Shown here piece after piece: positions 1 to 8,169 of a stretch of 52,188 bases of DNA. The stretch comes from Algoriphagus sp. (lineage in GTDB: Bacteria > Bacteroidota > Bacteroidia > Cytophagales > Cyclobacteriaceae): the NCBI GenBank assembly GCA_018336015.1, contig JAGXQZ010000073.1, positions 1 to 52,188 of the forward strand, given 5' to 3'. The first letter of the stretch is position 1. Every line of letters starts with the position of its first letter. Below the pieces are notes generated by a model. It did no database searches. It was not told the origin of the DNA and saw only the letters and a program-made list of their open reading frames with translations. Made by a program: the position numbers and the translations under genes.

Positions 1-617
1 ACCATATTGTTACCAAGTCCTGTGGTCGAAAATCCCAAGTCAGTCACAACTTTGACAATGCCAAGCGTATTCCACCAATCCAACTCCTGCATTACCCCGA
101 AAAGATTCTGACTCCTTACTTGAGTAATACCTATCACCAACCCAACCCCTTGATCAAAACAGGAAATACCTTCCTTAATCCAAGTCGAGGGCACCGCACA
201 ATCGGCATCTGTAAAGAAAAAAAACTCTCCCTGAGCTTTCTTAGCCAGAATTGCAAGTGCATTGGCTTTTCCATTGGGATGAAAAAACCCGGTCTGCGAG
301 GGTAAAACAGTGATGATTTTTCGGTTTTGAGAGTGACCTGCCCAAGTGCTCAAAAGCTCAGGCGTAGTGTCCTCGCTCTGATCATCGGCGATCAAAATCT
401 GCAGTTTTTCGGTGGGATAATCCAATCGATCTAGGCTATCCAATAGCCTTGGCAAATCTTTTTCTTCATTCCGGACAGCTATCAGGATAGAAACACTGGG
501 TAAGAGTCCCTGTGATTCCTTACTATGATCTTTCCAGTTTTTCTTTGCTAAAATCCACAGTAACATGTATTGTACTGCAAGTAGAAAAGGAAGAAAAAGT
601 AAAATCCAACTACTCAT
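1..617 (-). CDS. Glycosyltransferase family 2, C-terminally cut by the window edge
   Basis: Translating the minus strand from an ATG at 617 gives about 205 residues with no stop up to base 1, so the gene continues outside the window. A hydrophobic N-terminal anchor (about residues 2-22) is followed by a GT-A fold: a strand ending in AVRNEEKDLPRL, then LIADDQSEDT (nucleotide-sugar binding), then FFFTDADCAVPSTW, which carries the DxD-like metal site. Such membrane GT2 enzymes transfer a sugar from a nucleotide donor to a lipid or growing polysaccharide at the inner membrane. The start overlaps the stop of the deacetylase gene by 4 bases (ATGA), indicating translational coupling. It resembles the other GT2 of this operon (2728-3846). 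Acceptor and donor are unknown. Confidence 0.85.
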   Translation of the reverse strand, partial: MSSWILLFLPFLLAVQYMLLWILAKKNWKDHSKESQGLLPSVSILIAVRNEEKDLPRLLDSLDRLDYPTEKLQILIADDQSEDTTPELLSTWAGHSQNRKIITVLPSQTGFFHPNGKANALAILAKKAQGEFFFFTDADCAVPSTWIKEGISCFDQGVGLVIGITQVRSQNLFGVMQELDWWNTLGIVKVVTDLGFSTTGLGNNM

Positions 618-1240
618 AGAATTCCGGTTTTAAAACCTTCCCCTTCCAAAAAATCAAGGTATCCGGGGAGAATCTTCTGAAGATGTCCGTCAGTTTTTTG
701 CTGATCGTGAAAGACGATGATACAAGCCTCGGAAGTCTTTCTTATGGAGTCGTTCAGCACCACTCGAGGAGAAACAGACCGGTCATAATCTCCTGTCAAC
801 AAAGTCCACATCACGATTTCCTTTTCCTTTTGAAGAGCTTTTACTTGCCAAGGACTCATCATCCCATAGGGAGGACGAAATAGTGGGGTTCTCAATTCCA
901 ATTTTTCTTCAAAAATCTGATCGCATGCTTTGACATTTTCCAAATATGACTTTGTAGAGGCCTTCAACCCATGCAAATGGTGAAAAGTATGATTCCCTAT
1001 CTGATGACCTGCTTGCAACACCTCTTGTGCAAGGGAGACATGCTTCCTCACATTGTCTCCGACCATGAAAAAAGTAGCCTGCTGACCTCTTTTGGCCAAT
1101 TCATCCAAAACAAAATCTGTTATCCCGGGCACAGGACCATCATCAAACGTCAAATAAACTTGCCTAATTCCTCCAGCTCCCTCCCATATTCTCTGGGGAA
1201 AAAACCGTTGCACCCACTTTGGAACCCGATGAGGCTTCAT
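614..1240 (-). CDS. Polysaccharide deacetylase (carbohydrate esterase family 4)
   Basis: This 208-residue protein is a bare NodB-homology domain. It shows TFDDGP at 31-36 (catalytic base and metal Asp), HTFHH at 84-88 (metal His pair), RPPYG at 122-126 and IVFHD near 175-179, so the catalytic set looks complete. The family removes N- or O-acetyl groups from chitin-like, PNAG-like or peptidoglycan sugars. No signal peptide or membrane segment is visible; the N-terminus is basic and aromatic, so it may act at the inner face of the membrane on a lipid-linked intermediate. It lies 2 bases after the phosphatase gene and overlaps the following glycosyltransferase, which suggests that it modifies the product of these transferases. 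Substrate is inferred only. Confidence 0.9.
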   Translation of the reverse strand: MKPHRVPKWVQRFFPQRIWEGAGGIRQVYLTFDDGPVPGITDFVLDELAKRGQQATFFMVGDNVRKHVSLAQEVLQAGHQIGNHTFHHLHGLKASTKSYLENVKACDQIFEEKLELRTPLFRPPYGMMSPWQVKALQKEKEIVMWTLLTGDYDRSVSPRVVLNDSIRKTSEACIIVFHDQQKTDGHLQKILPGYLDFLEGEGFKTGIL

Positions 1241-1242
1241 GG

Positions 1243-2454
1243 TCAGTCAAACCTTAGACTTAGCAGGGTCAAATCATCCCTTAGAGGGATACTTTTAGAA
1301 AACTCCCCCATTAGGTTCATAAATTCCTGATGAAAATCCTCGGGGTTAATCCCTGAATGATCATTCACAAAAGTCCGGAACCGATCCTCGCCAAACTCTT
1401 CTTCCTCTGGATTCATAGACTCTGTCAGGCCATCGGTGTAGAGGTGAATGGTAAACTTCTGGAGATTCTCTCTTTTTCCTATTTCCAAAAAAGGCAATTC
1501 TTCAAAAGCTCCCAATATTGTGGTTCCTGCTTCCAAAAGTTCTGTCTGACCTTCTGCTTCTCTGCACAATATAGGAGGATTGTGTCCAGCATTGACAAAG
1601 CGAAGTTGGCGCGTCTGAAAATCATACTCACCCAGGAAAAAAGTGATAAACCGTTCCCCTTTGGTATTATCAAATAGCGTGTAATTCAGCTGCCGCACCA
1701 TGGTCTCAAAATCCGCGTCGCTTCGGAGTAGTGTTCTCAATGCTGCCTGGAAATTGGACATCAATAAGGCGGCCGAGATCCCTTTTCCGGAAACGTCCGC
1801 GATGCAGAAATATACCTTGTCCTTTGTTTTTTGAATCAAATCGTAGTAATCACCTCCCACCATACTGTGAGGAAAATAAGTCACCTTGGCCTTTAGCCGA
1901 TCAGAATCAGGCAATACCGCAGGGAAAAGCATGTGCTGAACTTGAGATGCGATTTCCACCTCTCGCTTTAACACCTCTTGCTCAAGTTGTCTTCTGGCAA
2001 ATCGCTTGTTTTCCAATGCCACGACCAGAATATTGGCTAAAGCTTGGGTAAAGTTTAGGTCTAGCTCAACTGCCGCAGATTTTCTTTTCAGAAAAAGGAT
2101 GGCAAGCATCTGATCTTTATGATAGACCGGAAGGTAGGTTTCCAGCTCTTCAAAAGAATACCCCTCTGTGAGCTGAATGGATAACTTACCTGATTCTTTA
2201 TCATCCAGCACCCACGAGGCAGGCAAAGCTGAAGGAGTCTTGGCTTTCACGCCATGAGAAATTCTCCTTTCGTAGTTTCCGTCTTTGGAGACATATAAAA
2301 TGAGTGCTTTGATCTCCAAATGAACCAGACAGGTGAACTTGAAAATAGTAATCAATACTGCCTCAGGCTGATTCTCATTGATTGCTTGGGTAATCTCAAG
2401 CAAGGCTTTGAGTTCGAGTTCTTTTCGTTGAAATTTATAGTTATCCTGAGCCAC
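1243..2454 (-). CDS. GAF-domain SpoIIE-type PP2C serine/threonine phosphatase
   Basis: The 403-residue protein has a GAF-like sensor (about 15-150), a coiled-coil linker (about 155-178, ending in QVQHMLFP, typical of RsbU/SpoIIE proteins) and a PP2C-type phosphatase domain (about 190-402). Metal-binding motifs are visible: GGDYYD 200-205, ADVSGKG 219-225, NAGHNPP 288-294, YTDGLTE 339-345 and RDDLTLL 392-398. The family dephosphorylates phosphoserine on anti-anti-sigma (STAS) or other partner proteins. No STAS or anti-sigma kinase gene is next to it. It is cytoplasmic, with no membrane segment. Gaps to both neighbours are 2-3 bases, so it is part of the glycan operon. Confidence 0.92.
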   Translation of the reverse strand: MAQDNYKFQRKELELKALLEITQAINENQPEAVLITIFKFTCLVHLEIKALILYVSKDGNYERRISHGVKAKTPSALPASWVLDDKESGKLSIQLTEGYSFEELETYLPVYHKDQMLAILFLKRKSAAVELDLNFTQALANILVVALENKRFARRQLEQEVLKREVEIASQVQHMLFPAVLPDSDRLKAKVTYFPHSMVGGDYYDLIQKTKDKVYFCIADVSGKGISAALLMSNFQAALRTLLRSDADFETMVRQLNYTLFDNTKGERFITFFLGEYDFQTRQLRFVNAGHNPPILCREAEGQTELLEAGTTILGAFEELPFLEIGKRENLQKFTIHLYTDGLTESMNPEEEEFGEDRFRTFVNDHSGINPEDFHQEFMNLMGEFSKSIPLRDDLTLLSLRFD

Positions 2455-2457
2455 AGC

Positions 2458-2709
2458 TTATAATGTATTGTGAGCCATTAGTCCCTTTTTGGTAGCCAGA
2501 AAATAGAGCTCTTTTCCCTCCTTAAAAATATCCACCTGATCAAACCGCTCCTCGTCCGGGCCAGAAAGACATTTTATCATTGCTTTTTTGTACAAAGAAG
2601 TCAAGGTTTCCATCAGAACCACATCCTCCCAACCCAGCGATTCCTGCAAATAGGCGAACCCCTGTACAAAATACAATTCGTCTAAAAGATCAAATTCTAG
2701 GTCACTCAT
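2458..2709 (-). CDS. Small acidic protein of unknown function
   Basis: An 83-residue protein that I do not recognise. It is acidic in its first half, has no signal peptide or membrane segment, and reads as two or three helices (about 8-50) followed by a short basic segment (ELYFLATKKGL, about 68-78). It lies 3 bases upstream of the phosphatase gene and 18 bases downstream of a glycosyltransferase gene, so it is very likely co-transcribed and translated. Its position suggests a partner or adaptor of the phosphatase; this is inference from position alone. Confidence 0.75.
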   Translation of the reverse strand: MSDLEFDLLDELYFVQGFAYLQESLGWEDVVLMETLTSLYKKAMIKCLSGPDEERFDQVDIFKEGKELYFLATKKGLMAHNTL

Positions 2710-2727
2710 AGCTTGTCATTCGATGGC

Positions 2728-3846
2728 CTAAATTACGGATTCTTCTTGGGATCGCCCTTTCCATTTTACTTTAATAAAAAGCGTGCCCAAGCCCACCCAA
2801 ATCACATAGAAGGGGTGAATCAAACTCGTCGCAAAGTAATCTGCCAAACTTGCCTTTGACCCCAACCCTTCTCCTACTCTTCCAAGACTTAGGTGCTCAG
2901 CAAAAGCTTTTAGCAACCAGATTGCTCCAAAGAAAAATAACCCATCCCAATCCCATGCTAAAAAAATCATACTGGCAACCCAAATCAACTGAACCAAAAA
3001 CGTCAAAACTGCAGCAAACCCATGTGAGATAGATCTGTGAGCTTTCCATTTTCCCGACCAGCGGATGCGTTGTCTAAGCAAGTCAGTCCAACTTAACTGA
3101 GGCGTCGTGTAGACCAATGCTTCTCGGACAGGCAGGTAAATACAACTGTTAGCGCCAAAGTTTTTGACGATTTTTTTCAGTAAAAACTCGTCATCGCCTG
3201 AGAGAATATGTTCATTCCCATCATACCCTCCAACTTCCAAAAAGGCTTGTTTCCGAAAGGCCAAATTTGCTCCACTGCACATCAAGGGTTGCTTTCTAAA
3301 AAAATAGAACTGGGTCATCAGGAGAATACTGTACCATTCGATTTGCTGGAATTTTTGTAAAAATCCACCTTTTGTCGCTTTGGCAAGCACAGGTCCCGCC
3401 ACCAACTGCACGTTAGGATCAGAAAAAGCCGAAGCCATTTTCATTGGCCAAGCCTCAGGAAATTCACAATCCGCGTCTGAGGTGAGAATAATTTCGCCTT
3501 GAGCTAAAGAAATCCCATGGCTTAAGGCTGCTTTCTTTCCGACTCCAAGACTTTTTACCAACCGGACTCCAACCATCTCTCTAAAATGAGCAGGGGCCAG
3601 CTGCCAAGAATCGTCTTCACTCTGATCGTTAACCAGTAAAACTTCCAGATGATCAGAAGCAATCTTCGCTATTTCAGAGGCAAGTTTTGGGATATTCCGA
3701 CTTTCATTTCTAAAAGGAATCACCAAGGTAATGAGTCGGTCACGATACTGCGAAGGTTGAAAAAAGTGGTTTCTTGGCCATTTTTGAGCCAGCCAAAGAT
3801 GCAATGCCAAGTAACCCAAACACCAAAAGAGGTAAAAACCAATCAT
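2728..3846 (-). CDS. Membrane glycosyltransferase family 2
   Basis: A 372-residue processive-type GT2. An N-terminal membrane helix (1-20) precedes the GT-A domain: LVIPFRNESRN (41-51), NDQSED (73-78), SDADCEFP (123-130, metal DxD), a GYDG...LSGDDEFLL acceptor motif and RQRIRW (the Q/RxxRW element of polymerising GT2 enzymes). Two or three hydrophobic helices follow (about 275-360). It resembles ceramide-glucosyltransferase-like and hyaluronan-synthase-like enzymes. It is the first gene of the operon. Its start lies only 21 bases from the divergent ruvC start. The cut GT2 at 1-617 looks like a paralogue. Confidence 0.9.
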   Translation of the reverse strand: MIGFYLFWCLGYLALHLWLAQKWPRNHFFQPSQYRDRLITLVIPFRNESRNIPKLASEIAKIASDHLEVLLVNDQSEDDSWQLAPAHFREMVGVRLVKSLGVGKKAALSHGISLAQGEIILTSDADCEFPEAWPMKMASAFSDPNVQLVAGPVLAKATKGGFLQKFQQIEWYSILLMTQFYFFRKQPLMCSGANLAFRKQAFLEVGGYDGNEHILSGDDEFLLKKIVKNFGANSCIYLPVREALVYTTPQLSWTDLLRQRIRWSGKWKAHRSISHGFAAVLTFLVQLIWVASMIFLAWDWDGLFFFGAIWLLKAFAEHLSLGRVGEGLGSKASLADYFATSLIHPFYVIWVGLGTLFIKVKWKGRSQEESVI

Positions 3847-3867
3847 CTTTTAACCTAACTTGTAGCC

Positions 3868-4443
3868 GTGAGTAAAGAAGAACAAAAAGCCCCGAAAGAA
3901 AAAATCATCCTAGGCATCGACCCGGGGACCACCGTGATGGGATATGGTTTGATTTTGACAGAAGGAAAGAAGTATAAAATCCTTCAGTACGGAGTCATTC
4001 ACCTCAAAAAATACGAAACCCACGAGCTGAAGCTGAAAAAGATTTTTGAACGGATCAGTGGAATACTTGATGAATTTGCGCCTGATTCGGTGGCGTTGGA
4101 AGCGCCTTTCTACGGTGCCAACGTGCAATCCATGCTCAAGCTCGGCAGGGCACAAGGGGTAGCCATGGCGGCTGCGCTTTCCAAAGAAATCCCGATCACC
4201 GAATATTCTCCCAAAAAAGTAAAGCAGTCAGTAACCGGTAATGGCAATGCCTCCAAAGAGCAAGTGGCGGCTATGCTTCAAACCCTCTTGGGCATCACCG
4301 AACTCCCAAAACTATTGGATGCCACGGATGCGTTGGCAGTAGCACTGTGCCATCACTTTCACGAAGGAAGAGTTCAGACACGAGGAAGAAATAAAGGATG
4401 GAAATCCTTTATCGAAGAAAATCCCGATCGCATTAAAATGTAA
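3868..4443 (+). CDS. ruvC: Crossover junction endodeoxyribonuclease RuvC
   Basis: This 191-residue RuvC nuclease resolves Holliday junctions with the RuvAB motor. The RNase H-like catalytic acids are present: D18 in GIDPGT, E78 in ALEAPF, and D151/D154 in DATDAL, matching E. coli D7, E66, D138 and D141. Compared with the usual 160-180 residues it has a short Lys/Glu-rich N-terminal extension and a basic tail. The start is GTG; no in-frame ATG exists before the GIDPGT motif, so GTG is required. A hairpin terminator follows the stop directly. Convergent with the barrel gene at 4470. Confidence 0.97.
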   Translation: MSKEEQKAPKEKIILGIDPGTTVMGYGLILTEGKKYKILQYGVIHLKKYETHELKLKKIFERISGILDEFAPDSVALEAPFYGANVQSMLKLGRAQGVAMAAALSKEIPITEYSPKKVKQSVTGNGNASKEQVAAMLQTLLGITELPKLLDATDALAVALCHHFHEGRVQTRGRNKGWKSFIEENPDRIKM

Positions 4444-4470
4444 AATCCCGACTTTCGCCGGGATTTTTTT
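4442..4470. terminator. Bidirectional intrinsic terminator
   Basis: Inverted repeat aaaatcccg (4442-4450) and cgggatttt (4459-4467) with an 8-base loop, followed by a T run. It overlaps the ruvC stop and abuts the stop of the convergent barrel gene, so it can serve both strands. Confidence 0.85.
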
Positions 4471-5027
4471 CAATTTCCTAAGGTGTAGCCTAGAGATAGT
4501 TTGAGTACTCGGTTACTCACATCCGTGTTGAAATAATTGAGTGAGGAAAGCCCCAAATCATAACTCGCCTGCAGATTAAGACCTGCTGCTACTTTTAATC
4601 CAAGCCCTACTACAGCGCCGAGTTCATAGCCACGGACAGGTTCCAAACTGGTACTGTTAGTATTGCCGATGGTGTAATCTCTAGAAACCAACACCGATGC
4701 TTGGGGACCGGCGAAGACATTCAGGGAAGGAATCAAACTCAATCTCACCAAGACAGGGATATCGATGTAGCCTAATTTTTCGGTAACATCCCCGCCTCCA
4801 AGAGCAGTAGTGGAATATCCTTTTCCAGAATACTGAATCCCCGGCTCAACAGACACTAAGTCTGTGGCAGTTTTGACCAAATAATATCCTCCGACGTGAA
4901 AACCGGTCATAGAACTGAAATCAGAATTTGAAAAATTTGCTGAATTCAAACCTGCCCTGATTCCAAATTGTGCATGCGCAGCCACCGTAAATCCCAAAAG
5001 AAAGATTGCCAATACTATTTTTCTCAT
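4470..5027 (-). CDS. PorT-like outer membrane beta-barrel protein
   Basis: A 185-residue secreted protein. Residues 1-19 form a signal peptide ending AAHA before QFGIRAGLN. The rest consists of alternating aromatic/Gly strands (FHVGGYYLV, IDIPVLVRLSL, NVFAGPQASVLV, ELGAVVGLGLKVAAGLNLQASYDLG) ending in KLSLGYTLGN. This is the layout of the small outer-membrane beta-barrel family (PF13568-like) common in Bacteroidota, with about 8 strands. These are probably structural or small-molecule-permeable barrels; the specific role is unknown. Divergent from the Crp/Fnr gene. Confidence 0.82.
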   Translation of the reverse strand: MRKIVLAIFLLGFTVAAHAQFGIRAGLNSANFSNSDFSSMTGFHVGGYYLVKTATDLVSVEPGIQYSGKGYSTTALGGGDVTEKLGYIDIPVLVRLSLIPSLNVFAGPQASVLVSRDYTIGNTNSTSLEPVRGYELGAVVGLGLKVAAGLNLQASYDLGLSSLNYFNTDVSNRVLKLSLGYTLGN

Positions 5028-5107
5028 TCTAGCTTATGTTTAATTTTCTCTAAAACTAACGCAAGAATCGCTAAATACTGATTCAATCCTGCATATTTAT
5101 AGCTACC

Positions 5108-5671
5108 ATGAGTTCATTTGCAGAGGCATTTAATCAATTTCCCTTTTTGGATGAAGATTCCAAGAATGCCTTTTTGGAAAAAATTCAATTTCAAACCTAT
5201 CAAAAAGGTGAGCTCTTGGAAGAGGCAGGGAAGCCCTGTCGCTACCTTCATTATTTGGTAGAAGGCTCAGCTAGAAGCTTTTACCTGAAGGAAAACAAGG
5301 ATGTGACAGTCTCTTTCTCACTCCCAAAAGAATTCATTACCTCCATGCATTCCTTTATCACTCAAAAACCCTCCAATGAGAGCATCGAGGCATTGGAAAA
5401 AACAACCACTGGAAAAATCAGCCAAACCGATCTTTGGAGCCTTTTTGACAGTCATCCCAACATAGAAAGAACTTATCGGATGATTTTGGAGCGATATTTC
5501 ATTGCTTTAGAGGAACAGCTGATTTTTTCAAAATTCAAATCTGCACGGGAGCGGTACTTAGAGCTCTTCGAAACTCGACCCAAAATCATCCAAAAAGCAT
5601 CCGTGGGACAGATTGCCTCCTACCTTGACATGAGCATCGAAACGCTGAGTAGAATCCGTGGGAAAATTTGA
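5108..5671 (+). CDS. Crp/Fnr-family transcriptional regulator
   Basis: A 187-residue protein with a cyclic-nucleotide-binding-like beta-roll (about 20-115: FQTYQKGELLEEAGKPC, then LVEGSARSFY) and a compact C-terminal winged helix (about 140-187) ending QIASYLDMSIETLSRIRGKI. This short form is typical for Bacteroidota. The canonical cAMP-contacting Glu/Arg-Ser set is not evident, so it probably senses something else or nothing. The next gene on the same strand starts 78 bases later and encodes the beta-helix lipoprotein of a cytochrome module, which makes that module a candidate target; a regulatory link is inferred only from adjacency. Confidence 0.88.
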   Translation: MSSFAEAFNQFPFLDEDSKNAFLEKIQFQTYQKGELLEEAGKPCRYLHYLVEGSARSFYLKENKDVTVSFSLPKEFITSMHSFITQKPSNESIEALEKTTTGKISQTDLWSLFDSHPNIERTYRMILERYFIALEEQLIFSKFKSARERYLELFETRPKIIQKASVGQIASYLDMSIETLSRIRGKI

Positions 5672-5749
5672 TTTTTTGACATTTCTCAAAGCAATTGATT
5701 GCTGCATAGGATACTTTTGGATAAAACCCCTCCCAACCTGCACTTCAAC

Positions 5750-7057
5750 ATGAGAAAATCTGCTTTTTACTTACTGATATCCTTTGGGATTTTGGCCTGT
5801 GGCACCCAAACCACAGAAAGGTCATTTGAGAGCACCCTCCTGACCAAAGCGAGCCCTGAGCAAGTCGAGCAAGTCGTGGAAGCTTTTATTTTGGCAGAAG
5901 ATTCGAGCACTATAGAAATCCCAGAAGGATTTTACGAACTCAATACCCAATTGATTTTGGATAATAAAAGTGCCATCACGATCAAAGGCGCAGGAATGGA
6001 CAAGACGGTACTTTCCTTCCGAAACCTTAAATCAGGAGGCGAAGGTGTGAAAATCGTGGGTAATCAAATCACCATTCAAGATCTATCCATCGAAGATGCT
6101 CCGGGTGACGGCATCAAAGCCCAACATACCGACGGCATCACCTTTCGGAGGGTCAATGTCACCTGGACTAACGGGGACAAATCCAAAAATGGAACCTACG
6201 CCATCTATCCCGTGCAATGCAAAAATGTGATGATCGATGAATGCATTGCCTCCCACTCGAAAGATGCCGGTATTTACGTGGGACAATCTGAAAATATCGT
6301 GGTCAAAAATTCGCTGGCCTTTGGAAATGTGGCCGGAATCGAAATCGAAAACTCTGACAATGCCGAAGTCTTTGGCAACACCGCCCGCGACAATGCAGGT
6401 GGAATTTTGGTATTCAACCTTCCGGGATTACCAAAATCTGACGGAAAAGGCACGAAAATTTACGACAACGACATCATCGATAATAATCATAAAAATTTCG
6501 CAGTGCCTATCGGGGAAGATCCGAATGGAAATACTGTAACGATGATTCCGCCGGGTTCCGGAATCGTGCTTCTTGCTGCCAAAGAGGTAGAAATCTACAA
6601 CAATCGGATCTTGAGAAACAAAACTTATGGCGTTGCCATCGCTAGCTATCAGGTAACCGGTTTTCCGGCAGAAGCACCCAATTGGTCACCTTACACGACG
6701 GATATCTATGTACACGACAATCACTATGAGCGCAAGTCCTTTTCAATCCCTGACTTTACCAGAGAAATGGGGCAATTGGTCGCCGTACACAATGCTCATG
6801 GAATCCTCAAAACTCAAGACATCATCTATGACGGCATTTGGGACAAGTCAGTAAGTGAAAAGATAGAGTCCAACCCCATGAGAATCTGTATTCAAGAATC
6901 AGGAATGGAAAACCTCCGTTTCACCCGGTTTTACCTCATGGATGGGGAGGAAAACATCCAATCGTTCAAGGACCATGAACTTTTTCAAAACTGCAAAGTG
7001 AATGTCCAAACGGACATCTCCGGAATCGCCTTGCTTAATTCTTTTCCAAAAAAATGA
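5750..7057 (+). CDS. Right-handed parallel beta-helix lipoprotein (TIGR03805-like)
   Basis: Start chosen at 5750 because it yields a clean lipoprotein signal (MRKSAFYLLISFGILAC, lipid Cys at 17); an upstream in-frame ATG at 5699 would bury it. The 435-residue product carries pectate-lyase-like beta-helix turns from about residue 60 to 330: TIKGAGMDKTVLSF, then repeated units such as VKIVGNQITIQDLSIEDA, DGITFRRVNVTW, NIVVKNSLAFGNVAGIEI and NAEVFGNTARDNAGGILV. It is coupled by a 4-base ATGA overlap to a diheme cytochrome. The pair matches the TIGR03805/TIGR03806 partnership as I recall it. A carbohydrate-binding or lyase role is possible, but no catalytic residues are assigned. Confidence 0.88.
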   Translation: MRKSAFYLLISFGILACGTQTTERSFESTLLTKASPEQVEQVVEAFILAEDSSTIEIPEGFYELNTQLILDNKSAITIKGAGMDKTVLSFRNLKSGGEGVKIVGNQITIQDLSIEDAPGDGIKAQHTDGITFRRVNVTWTNGDKSKNGTYAIYPVQCKNVMIDECIASHSKDAGIYVGQSENIVVKNSLAFGNVAGIEIENSDNAEVFGNTARDNAGGILVFNLPGLPKSDGKGTKIYDNDIIDNNHKNFAVPIGEDPNGNTVTMIPPGSGIVLLAAKEVEIYNNRILRNKTYGVAIASYQVTGFPAEAPNWSPYTTDIYVHDNHYERKSFSIPDFTREMGQLVAVHNAHGILKTQDIIYDGIWDKSVSEKIESNPMRICIQESGMENLRFTRFYLMDGEENIQSFKDHELFQNCKVNVQTDISGIALLNSFPKK

Positions 7058-8166
7058 ATACATCAGCCCTGACTTTGAGAGACCTTCTTTTGGCTTCCCT
7101 GGTGAGCATTTCTATGTTGGGTGCTTGCCAATCGGAAAAGACCGAAGTTCAAACCGATCAGTCGAAAACGGGACAGCGCCCCTTGGCCCCAGAGGAAGCT
7201 TCAGGTCAATATCCCTATCGAAGATTATCGACTTATGGGTTTTTCGTGGGCGAAATAGCCATGCTTTCTCCTTCGAAAAAATTGATCCCCTATCAACCAG
7301 CCTCTTCTTTGTTTACGGATTATGCGTTGAAATCTCGATTTGTCATGATTCCTGATGGCGCAAAAGCGCACTTGGTTGAGGATGACATGTCACTTCCAGT
7401 AGGATCTATTCTGGTGAAGAATTTTTACTATCCGGAAGATTTCAGAACCCCTGAAGGAAAAAGAAGAATTATCGAAACACGACTGATGATCCATGAGGAA
7501 AAAGGATGGCAAGCCTATCCCTACATTTGGAATGAGGAACAAACCGATGCGGTTTTGAAAATCGTGGGCGGAGAAACTGAAGTCAGATTCATTGACAAAA
7601 ACGGGCAGGACCAAGTAATCAATTACTTGGTGCCCAATAAAAATCAATGCAAAAGCTGTCACAACAAAAACGAGGTCTTAGCTCCAATTGGAATCCAGCC
7701 CAAGCACCTGAACAATGACCTGAAGTACGAGTCCGGGAAAGAAAACCAATTGGCTCATTGGACCAAAATGGGCAAATTGGAGGGGTTCACGGGAAAGGAT
7801 AACCATCCATCCCTCATCAACTATGAGGATCAAAGTCAAGCCTTGGATGACAGAGCGATGGCTTACCTCGATATCAACTGCTCCCACTGTCACCGGGCTG
7901 AAGGCCCTGCCAGTACCTCAGGCCTTTTTCTCACTTTTGACCAAAAAGACCCACTCAAGCTTGGAATCAACAAAACACCCGTAGCGGCAGGAAAAGGCTC
8001 AGGAAAATTCAAATTTGACATCGTTCCTGGCCATGGAGATCAATCGATTTTGACTTATCGGATGAATTCCAAAGAAGTGGGAATTGCCATGCCGGAGATC
8101 GGTAGAACTACAGTTCATGCCGAGGGGGTGGAATTGATTAAAGAATGGATCAATCAGATGAACTGA
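7054..8166 (+). CDS. Diheme c-type cytochrome lipoprotein (SO2930/HNE_0200-like, TIGR03806)
   Basis: A 370-residue exported protein with a lipobox ending at Cys25. Two c-type heme motifs are visible: CKSCH at 199-203 and CSHCH at 276-280. The N-terminal half (about 50-190: LSTYGFFVG, SSLFTDYALKSRFVMIP, PVGSILVKNFYYP) is the conserved non-heme part typical of the HNE_0200/SO2930 family. A Met near the C-terminus (GIAMPEIG) may be an axial ligand. It should carry electrons in the periplasm or on the outer membrane. The start overlaps the beta-helix gene by 4 bases, so the two are probably made in equal amounts. Electron donor and acceptor are unknown. Confidence 0.9.
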   Translation: MNTSALTLRDLLLASLVSISMLGACQSEKTEVQTDQSKTGQRPLAPEEASGQYPYRRLSTYGFFVGEIAMLSPSKKLIPYQPASSLFTDYALKSRFVMIPDGAKAHLVEDDMSLPVGSILVKNFYYPEDFRTPEGKRRIIETRLMIHEEKGWQAYPYIWNEEQTDAVLKIVGGETEVRFIDKNGQDQVINYLVPNKNQCKSCHNKNEVLAPIGIQPKHLNNDLKYESGKENQLAHWTKMGKLEGFTGKDNHPSLINYEDQSQALDDRAMAYLDINCSHCHRAEGPASTSGLFLTFDQKDPLKLGINKTPVAAGKGSGKFKFDIVPGHGDQSILTYRMNSKEVGIAMPEIGRTTVHAEGVELIKEWINQMN

Positions 8167-8169
8167 GTC

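Noticed and set aside
5699..5749. Upstream start of the beta-helix gene
   Set aside because: It would put 17 residues in front of a clean lipoprotein signal peptide; ATG 5750 fits better.
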